Assembly: GCF_016741935.1 (NCBI RefSeq) | Contig: NZ_JAERRG010000006.1 | Location: 248,001-312,000, forward strand | Source of the DNA: Streptomyces endocoffeicus | GTDB taxonomy: Bacteria > Actinomycetota > Actinomycetes > Streptomycetales > Streptomycetaceae | DNA: 64,000 nt | Direction of reading: 5' to 3' | Shown here: one piece after another, positions 58,910 through 64,000 of the stretch | Numbering within the stretch: position 1 is the first letter of the stretch | Layout: the number at the start of each line of letters is the position of its first letter | Position numbers and translations under genes: made by a program | The notes under the pieces: generated by a model | Told to the model about the DNA's origin: nothing | Database searches by the model: none | What the model saw: the letters and a program-made list of their open reading frames with translations, nothing else

Positions 58910-59313
58910 CCGCGTCGACCCGCCTTCCGTTCGTCAATCGCCTGACCCGGCGTCAGGCCGCGCAGAAACCTATCCGGGTCATCGAACACGGCGATATTCC
59001 CTGAAATGACGGATTGACAGTGCATTGCGTGGTGGGCTAGAGATCCATGGCCGGTTCCCGACCCGGCCGTTACCTGGAGGAAGCCCTCCGGCGGGGGCGG
59101 CCGGTCCAGGTCCCGGGATCGCTCCCGGGGAGGTCGTGAAGGCGGAGGGGGCGGCAGATTGTCCTGTTCACGCGGTTGAACGACATGCCACTCGGCCAAT
59201 CTTGGCTTCTCGGCGGTCCGAGGTCATCCCTCCCGGCGTCCCCGGGGGATGTCGGTAGCGGATGGCAGTATCGGCCTCGTACGCGCTCCGCCCCCAGGAA
59301 AGTGAGCCCTCGC
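58910..59313. other. 404-bp divergent intergenic region
   Basis: The region separates the three-repeat protein from a pentapeptide-like gene. It holds the promoter-like sequence at 59014-59043 and a proline-coding minus-strand frame (59199-58906) that looks like a by-product of base composition. I find no convincing additional gene. Confidence 0.4.
59014..59043 (+). promoter_or_regulatory. Sigma-70-like promoter in the divergent region
   Basis: TTGACA (59014-59019), an 18-bp spacer and TAGAGA (59038-59043). The -35 is a consensus match. It points toward the pentapeptide-like gene 270 nt downstream, leaving a long untranslated leader if it is the true promoter. Confidence 0.5.
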
Positions 59314-59982
59314 ATGGTGCCGTCCCCCCGTGACCTCGCCGATCTGCCCTTCGCCGACCATCTGCGGCCGTTCGAAGGGGACTTGGCGGAAGGGGGCGAC
59401 TACGACACCGTTCATCTGGACGGCGGCTCCTTCGACGGGGCCGTGTGCGACCAGGCCCGGTTCCTCGAGTCCGCGTTCTCCTCGGTGACCTTCACCGGGG
59501 GCCGTGGCCGTGGGGCCCGGTTCAATGAGGTGTGGCTGGACGGGGTGCGATGGGTGGGCACCGATCTGGCGGACACCGAGTGGCTGGACGGCGAGCTCAA
59601 CGGCTGTGTGCTGGCCGGTCTTGAGATGTTCTCCGCGCGGCTGCACCGGGTGACCTTCCACCGGTGCAAGCTGGAATCGGTGAATCTCCGCACCGCCACG
59701 CTGCGGAACGTCACCTTCGTGGACTGCCTGCTGCGCGATGTGGACCTCGGCGGCGCGGGGCTGACGGAGGTGGCGTTTCCGGGGTCGGCGCTGGAGGGCG
59801 TGCGGTTCGGCAAGGCGCGGCTGGCGAAGGTCGATCTGCGCGCGGCCACTCGGCTGGAGATCACCGACGGTTATGACGCGCTGGGCGGTGCCACCATCGG
59901 CAGCGGGCAGTTGATGGAGCTCGCGCCGATGCTCGCCGACGCCTTGGGGATCACGGTCCGGGACGGTGGGGCCGCGCGCTGA
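59314..59982 (+). CDS. Pentapeptide-repeat-like protein
   Basis: This 222-residue protein has a repeated five-residue rhythm with hydrophobic or aromatic centres (GSFDGAVCDQARFLESAFSSVTF, NGCVLAGLEMFSARLHRVTFHRCKLESVNLRTATLRNVTFVDCLLRDVDLGGAGLTEVAF). This is the quadrilateral beta-helix pattern of pentapeptide-repeat proteins such as McbG/QnrB-type DNA mimics, with Phe-containing repeats. Fluoroquinolone-type protection is a possibility and not a conclusion. GTG 59302 is an alternative start. It converges with the ArsR fusion gene. Confidence 0.8.
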   Translation: MVPSPRDLADLPFADHLRPFEGDLAEGGDYDTVHLDGGSFDGAVCDQARFLESAFSSVTFTGGRGRGARFNEVWLDGVRWVGTDLADTEWLDGELNGCVLAGLEMFSARLHRVTFHRCKLESVNLRTATLRNVTFVDCLLRDVDLGGAGLTEVAFPGSALEGVRFGKARLAKVDLRAATRLEITDGYDALGGATIGSGQLMELAPMLADALGITVRDGGAAR

Positions 59983-60009
59983 GCCCCCACGTCCCACGGT
60001 GACCGAGGT

Positions 60010-60771
60010 TCACCGGGGGATCAGCCAGGGCTGCTGCGGCAGCGGGCTCCCCGTCTCGATCAGCGACTTCAGATTGGACAGCACCGCGGCCCAGCCACCG
60101 GCCGCCGCGGTCCGCTCGGCCTCGTCGGCCAGATTCTCATGGGTCACGGTCAGCCGGACGATGTCGCCGTGCGGCTGGATGTCGAAGGTGACCCGGGAGG
60201 GCTCGGCGGTGGCATCGGCGTCGGGCGCGGCCCAGGTGGTCACCAGCCGGGTGGGCGGTGAGCTCTCCACGACCGTGCCGACGACATCGGCGGTGCCGGA
60301 GCCGTCCGTCCGCTGATGCTCCCACGGGGAGCCGACCTGCCAGTCCGACACATTGCTGTGGCCCCAGTACTCGGCCGTGAGGTCGGCATCGGTCAGCGCG
60401 TGCCAGACCTTCTCCGGTGTGCTCTCGATATAGATGACGTACACGAACGCCGGCTTGTCGGCCATCGCTTCCTCCGCTTGTCGCTTCACCAGGCTCAGCG
60501 CGCGCAGTCGCGGGCGCTCGAACTTGTCGATCCAGCGCTCCTGGATCTCATTGAGGGGGACAGGGTTGAGGTAGTGGAGTTTCTCGCGGCCCCGCCGCAC
60601 CGTGCTGACCAGGTTGGCGGCCTCGAGAACGGCCAGATGCTGGGTCGCCGACTGGCGGGTCATCTCCAGCCGCCGGCACAGCTCGCCCAGCGTCTGGCCG
60701 TTGTGCTCATGCAGCCGGTCCAGTAGATACCGCCGGGTCTGGTCGGCCAGCGCCTTGAAGACCTTGTCCAT
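60010..60771 (-). CDS. ArsR-type regulator fused to an SRPBCC (AHSA1-like) domain
   Basis: This 253-residue protein has an N-terminal ArsR winged helix (DKVFKALADQTRRYLLDRLHEHNGQTLGELCRRLEMTRQSATQHLAVLEAANLVSTVRRGREKLHYLNP). After a linker comes a C-terminal START/SRPBCC domain (VYVIYIESTPEKVWHALTDADLTAEYWGHSNVSDWQVGSPWEH...RLTVTHENL). No metal-binding cysteines are visible, so the hydrophobic pocket of the second domain is the likely sensor. ATG 60771 is chosen because longer forms would begin inside the palindrome at 60794. It likely represses itself. Confidence 0.88.
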   Translation of the reverse strand: MDKVFKALADQTRRYLLDRLHEHNGQTLGELCRRLEMTRQSATQHLAVLEAANLVSTVRRGREKLHYLNPVPLNEIQERWIDKFERPRLRALSLVKRQAEEAMADKPAFVYVIYIESTPEKVWHALTDADLTAEYWGHSNVSDWQVGSPWEHQRTDGSGTADVVGTVVESSPPTRLVTTWAAPDADATAEPSRVTFDIQPHGDIVRLTVTHENLADEAERTAAAGGWAAVLSNLKSLIETGSPLPQQPWLIPR

Positions 60772-60793
60772 CTCTGAGCTCACACCGAACGTT

Positions 60794-60813
60794 ATGCAGG
60801 TGATTACCTGCAT
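60794..60813 (-). promoter_or_regulatory. Palindromic operator of the ArsR-SRPBCC gene
   Basis: ATGCAGGTGATTACCTGCAT is a 20-bp palindrome with one mismatched pair, 22 nt before ATG 60771. Its form (two half sites ATGCAGGT/ACCTGCAT around the centre) suits an ArsR dimer. Confidence 0.65.
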
Positions 60814-60858
60814 GTCAATGTGTGCGATGTGACGGCCCGTGTTCCCGGTGATTTCGCG

Positions 60859-61365
60859 CTATCGCCTGCGGACCGCGCCGCGGATGAACGCCGCCTGCCC
60901 GGCGTGCTGCAGATCGTCCGCGGCCACGCTGACCAGCCGGACGCCGAGGGTCACCGCCGGGGTCCACCGCTCGTCCACGATCCGGTCGAGATCGGAGTCG
61001 CGCAGGCCGCGCACGAACGCCAGGGTGTTCTCGTGGACGGCGTCGTAGTACCCGGTGAGCAGCTCGGCGTCCGCCCGCACCGCCGCCACGTCCTTGCTCC
61101 GGTGGCCGTAGCCGGTGGCCTCGGGCGGGAACGGCAGGCCGAACCGCTCGGCCCAGCCCTCGGACGTCCACAGCTGCTCGGTGCCCGCGGCGTCGGCGAT
61201 GTGGTCGTCCTGGACCCGGGTCAGATGCCACACCAGCCAGGCGATCGAATTGGCCCCGCTGTCGAGCCGTACGGCCAACTCGTCCTCCGAGAGCCCGTCC
61301 ACGGCCGACTGCACCTCCTCGCGTACCCGCTCGAAGGCGTCGGCCAGCAGATCGGCGCTGTTCAT
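60859..61365 (-). CDS. DinB-family (DUF664-like) protein
   Basis: This 168-residue four-helix protein starts LLADAFERVREEVQSAVDGLSEDEL and has the metal-site His residues in IAWLVWHLTRVQDDHIAD and LVSVAADDLQHAGQAAFI. DinB-like proteins in actinobacteria are often mycothiol-dependent transferases. GGGAG lies 6 nt before ATG 61365. It precedes the ArsR-SRPBCC gene in the same direction but is separated by that gene's own operator. Confidence 0.85.
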   Translation of the reverse strand: MNSADLLADAFERVREEVQSAVDGLSEDELAVRLDSGANSIAWLVWHLTRVQDDHIADAAGTEQLWTSEGWAERFGLPFPPEATGYGHRSKDVAAVRADAELLTGYYDAVHENTLAFVRGLRDSDLDRIVDERWTPAVTLGVRLVSVAADDLQHAGQAAFIRGAVRRR

Positions 61366-61451
61366 TCGCGGCTCCCTCGCTCGTGGTCGGCTCCCGGCCA
61401 TGGTCGCACCCCGCGGCCCCGGCCACGGGGTGCCGACTCGCCGGACGCGGT

Positions 61452-62273
61452 TCACACGGGCGGGACGAGGGTGAAGTAGCGGTCGAGCACCGCCTGGTCG
61501 CCGGTCACCTTGTCGAGCCGGTCCGCGGGGAGCCGCTGCCACAGGAACAGCATCAGGTCCGACGCGGTCCCGGCCAGCTCGACATCGCCGGTCGCCCCGC
61601 CGGTGTCCTCGTCCGCGGCGCCGGTGGTGAGCCGTACGTCGGCGCCGTCGAAGCGGACCGTCCACAGGTCCGGACCGTCGGTCCGGCGGAACCGGAAGCG
61701 CTCGCCCGCTCCGGGCGGGGCCTCCCGCCACGCCCGCCGGGCCGGGGCCATCACCTCGAAGGTCTGGGCCACGGCGTCCACCGCGAGGCCGGGCTCCACC
61801 GGACGGGCCCATCCGCCGAGCGCCTGCTCGGCGTCCCAGCGGTGCAGGGCCGCCTCGATGGTCTGCATCCGCAGCCAGAAGCCCGCGGTGTGCTCCGCCG
61901 ACCACGTCCACACCGCCAGCCCCGGATCCTCGCTCCGGAACAGCGCCTCGAGCCGCGCGGCCCCCTCGGCGAACCAGTCGACGAGGCTCACCGGCACCGG
62001 GCCGTGATGCGGCCCGCCCGTGGGCGCCGGCCAGCCCTCGCGGTCCTCGGGAAGCTCGAAGAGGGTGGCGTCCGTGATGTCCGGCTGCCGGTCGAGCCGC
62101 TTCCGGATCACGCGGGCGACCAGGCGATGCACCCCGCCCAGGTGCAGCACCAGATCCGACATCGTCCAGTCGGGGCAGGAGGGGATCAGCGGCGCGTCCG
62201 CCCCGTCGGCGGCGCCACGGGCCGCCTGCTCGAACGCCACGATCTCACGGTGGAAATGGGCTGAATAGTCCAT
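61452..62273 (-). CDS. Maleylpyruvate isomerase-family mycothiol-dependent enzyme
   Basis: This 273-residue protein has an N-terminal DinB-like (MDMPI) domain with IPSCPDWTMSDLVLHLGGVHRLVARVI and a His in WLRMQTIEAALHRWDAEQALG, and a C-terminal domain (VRFDGADVRLTTGAADEDTGGATGDVELAGTASDLMLFLWQRLPADRL). The three-His metal site and mycothiol use are known for this family. Substrate unknown. It is one gene upstream of the DinB-like protein, same direction. Confidence 0.88.
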   Translation of the reverse strand: MDYSAHFHREIVAFEQAARGAADGADAPLIPSCPDWTMSDLVLHLGGVHRLVARVIRKRLDRQPDITDATLFELPEDREGWPAPTGGPHHGPVPVSLVDWFAEGAARLEALFRSEDPGLAVWTWSAEHTAGFWLRMQTIEAALHRWDAEQALGGWARPVEPGLAVDAVAQTFEVMAPARRAWREAPPGAGERFRFRRTDGPDLWTVRFDGADVRLTTGAADEDTGGATGDVELAGTASDLMLFLWQRLPADRLDKVTGDQAVLDRYFTLVPPV

Positions 62274-62494
62274 GGGCCGCACTCTGCCAGGCGGCGACCG
62301 CCGTTGCCATACACCGCCCGGCCACTCGGTACGCCTTCGCTGTCGGCAGAGCGGATCGGCCCCCGGCGAAGCCGCACCGGCCCGGCGCCCCGGCGCTGCT
62401 AGCTTCCCCCCATCCGGCTCGAAACCCGGGAACGCCCCGGAACCCACACTCCGACGCCCGGGAACGCCAGGACCAAGGACAAGGAAGCGCGGCC

Positions 62495-63226
62495 ATGGTG
62501 ACGACCAGACGTATCGAATACCCCGTGGACGGCACCACCATGGTGGGCCATCTGGCGCTGCCCGGGGGCACGGACCGGCGCCCCGCCGTGCTGATCGCCC
62601 ATGAGGGCCCCGGCATCACCGACCACCAGCGCGAGCGCGCCGACCGGCTCGCCGAACTCGGCTATGTGGCCTTCGCCCTCGACTACCACGGCGGCGGACG
62701 ATTCATCGAGGACCGCGAGGAGATGTTCGCCCGGATCGACGAACTGCTCGCCGACCCCGACCGCATGCGCGCCCTCACCGGAGCCGGGCTCGCGGCGCTG
62801 ACCGCGGAACCCCGGGCCGACCCCTCGCGGCTGGCCGCCATCGGCTACTGCCTGGGCGGCACCATGGCCCTCGAACTCGCACGGAGCGGCGCGGACCTCA
62901 AGGCCGTGGTCGGCTTCCACCCCGGTCTGACGAGCACCCGGCCCGAGGACGCCGCCAACATCACCGGCAAGGTCCTGGTCTGCGTGGGGTCCGAGGACCC
63001 GTTCATCCCGGTCGAGCAGCGTCTGGCCTTCGAGGCGGAGATGCGGGCCGCCGGAGTGGACTGGCGCATGCACCTCCACGGCGGCGCCCCGCACAGCTTC
63101 ACCCACCCCGGCCTCGACCCCGATCCCGTGGCCCGCCCGGGGATCGGCTATCACCGGCCCTCCGCCGAGCGGGCCTGGCGGGCGATGCTCGACCTGTTCG
63201 ACGAGGTGTTCCCGACCATGGTGTGA
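62495..63226 (+). CDS. Dienelactone hydrolase family protein
   Basis: This 243-residue alpha/beta hydrolase has the Cys-His-Asp triad of dienelactone hydrolase: Cys in IGYCLGGTMALELA, Asp in VCVGSEDPFIPVEQR and His in LHGGAPHSFTHPGLDP. The N-terminus (IEYPVDGTTMVGHLALPGG) is the usual first hairpin. It hydrolyses lactones or esters in the cytoplasm. AAGGAAG stands upstream of ATG 62495. It is divergent from the maleylpyruvate isomerase-like gene. Confidence 0.9.
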   Translation: MVTTRRIEYPVDGTTMVGHLALPGGTDRRPAVLIAHEGPGITDHQRERADRLAELGYVAFALDYHGGGRFIEDREEMFARIDELLADPDRMRALTGAGLAALTAEPRADPSRLAAIGYCLGGTMALELARSGADLKAVVGFHPGLTSTRPEDAANITGKVLVCVGSEDPFIPVEQRLAFEAEMRAAGVDWRMHLHGGAPHSFTHPGLDPDPVARPGIGYHRPSAERAWRAMLDLFDEVFPTMV

Positions 63227-63255
63227 ACAGCGCACGGCCCCTATCGTGAAATGCC

Positions 63256-64000
63256 ATGAGAGACCAACTGCGCTTCCCCCCGGCAAAGTTGGCCGCGGCC
63301 GCCACGGTCACCGCCGTGCTTCTCGCCGGATGCGGCGGCTCCGACGAGGACTCCGGTGCCGGGGGCGGGCCGGAGAAGAAGACGATCACGGTGGCCGGAC
63401 TGCCGCTCGCCGATGTGGCCGCCCTGCACATCGCCATGGACCGCGAGCTCTTCGAGAAGGAGGGGCTGAACGTCCGCGTCCAGCCGGTCCAGCAGAGCGT
63501 CCAGGCGCTGCCCGCGCTCGCCCACGGCCAGGTGGACGTCATCGGCGGCGCCAACTTCGTGACGTTTCTCCAGGCCCGTGAGAAGGGCACCCTGGCCACC
63601 CGGGTGCTGGCCGAGGGCGCGCGCAACGCCCCGCACATGATGGATGTGCTGGTGCCCGCCGACTCCAAGATCAAGGAGCCGCGGGACCTCGCGGGCAAGA
63701 AGGTCGCGGTCAACATCCTCAACAACATCCAGTCGCTCACCCTCAACGCCACCCTCGGCAAGGCCGGGATCGGCCGGCCCGAGTACCGGCAGGTGCCGTT
63801 CCCGCAGATGGGCTCGGTGCTGGAGCGGGGCCAGGTGGACGCCGTGCACGCCGCCGAGCCCTTCGCCACCGCGCTCAAGCGCGAGCTGAAGGCCCGTACG
63901 GTGGTCGACGGCAACGCGGCGCCCGTCGCCGGACTGCCGCTCAGCGGCTATGTCACCACCGATACCTTCATCGACAAGTACCCCAGGACCGCCGCCGCCT
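63256..64000 (+). CDS. NitT/TauT-family ABC substrate-binding lipoprotein, 3' end beyond the window
   Basis: The first 248 residues are present. A lipoprotein signal (LAAAATVTAVLLAGCGG) is followed by the SsuA-like fold: ITVAGLPLADVAALHIAMDRELFEKEGLNVRVQPV, GQVDVIGGANFVTFLQARE, PRDLAGKKVAVNILNNIQSLTLNATLGKAG and GQVDAVHAAEPFATALKREL. It is a second binding protein of this class in the window and probably heads another sulfonate/nitrate/aromatic import operon. No strong ribosome binding site precedes ATG 63256. Confidence 0.9.
   Translation, partial: MRDQLRFPPAKLAAAATVTAVLLAGCGGSDEDSGAGGGPEKKTITVAGLPLADVAALHIAMDRELFEKEGLNVRVQPVQQSVQALPALAHGQVDVIGGANFVTFLQAREKGTLATRVLAEGARNAPHMMDVLVPADSKIKEPRDLAGKKVAVNILNNIQSLTLNATLGKAGIGRPEYRQVPFPQMGSVLERGQVDAVHAAEPFATALKRELKARTVVDGNAAPVAGLPLSGYVTTDTFIDKYPRTAAA

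Overview
This is a high-GC actinobacterial chromosome segment, almost certainly Streptomyces. Third codon positions are nearly all G or C, GTG and TTG starts are common, and the gene content is typical of the genus: an AfsR-type SARP regulator, a streptogrisin-like secreted protease, a DUF574 methyltransferase, mycothiol-dependent-type DinB/MDMPI proteins and many Tat or lipoprotein signals. I see no rRNA, tRNA, CRISPR array, prophage or transposase. The window looks like chromosome-arm or accessory DNA: short transport, catabolic and regulatory operons, several decayed genes, one MITE-like element and many short tandem repeats between genes.

Layout. 0-6 kb: the start of a radical SAM gene, an NAD kinase paralogue and a three-gene PaoABC-type molybdenum hydroxylase operon. 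6-15 kb (mostly minus strand): a streptogrisin-like protease, a five-gene overlapping oligopeptide-type ABC operon, and upstream of it a 24-codon cysteine-type leader peptide and an Rrf2/DsbA-like pair. 14.6-20 kb: a cupin, an XRE-cupin regulator divergent from a methyltransferase, a membrane acyltransferase and dihydroxyacetone kinase subunits DhaK and DhaL. 20-30 kb: a broken ACC deaminase, a secreted beta-propeller glycosidase, a TetR regulator divergent from an Lnt-like N-acyltransferase, a membrane spermidine-synthase-like protein, a lipoprotein, a 2-hydroxyacid dehydrogenase and a histone-H1-like DNA-binding protein. 30-36 kb: a CitA/DcuS-type two-component system divergent from a NitT/TauT-family ABC operon. 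36-37 kb: a MITE-like element joining two truncated genes. 37-41 kb: a glycosyltransferase divergent from an SDR / EamA-like / polysaccharide deacetylase operon, probably envelope related. 41-50 kb: fumarase, a MEDS/ATPase sensor, an alpha/beta hydrolase, a DUF574 methyltransferase and the SARP. 49-53 kb: a TauD-family dioxygenase with its own short leaderless ORF, and a LysR regulator divergent from a SnoaL-like protein and an FAD monooxygenase. 53-64 kb: a PiT phosphate transporter, two pentapeptide-repeat proteins, an ARMT1-like protein, two paralogous small secreted proteins, a Tat-exported three-repeat protein, an ArsR-SRPBCC fusion, two DinB-type proteins, a dienelactone hydrolase and the start of another NitT/TauT substrate-binding lipoprotein.

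The most notable points are regulatory. Two short ORFs, each starting about 6-7 nt after a TTGAC(T/A)-N18-CAC(C/A)AT promoter and so probably leaderless, precede the oligopeptide-type ABC operon and the TauD-like gene. The first ends in the RYVDFRRTASAICR signature of actinobacterial cysteine-responsive leader peptides. Together with the Rrf2/DsbA-like pair and the TauT-type transporters, this suggests that uptake of organosulfur compounds is a theme of the window. That last step is inference.
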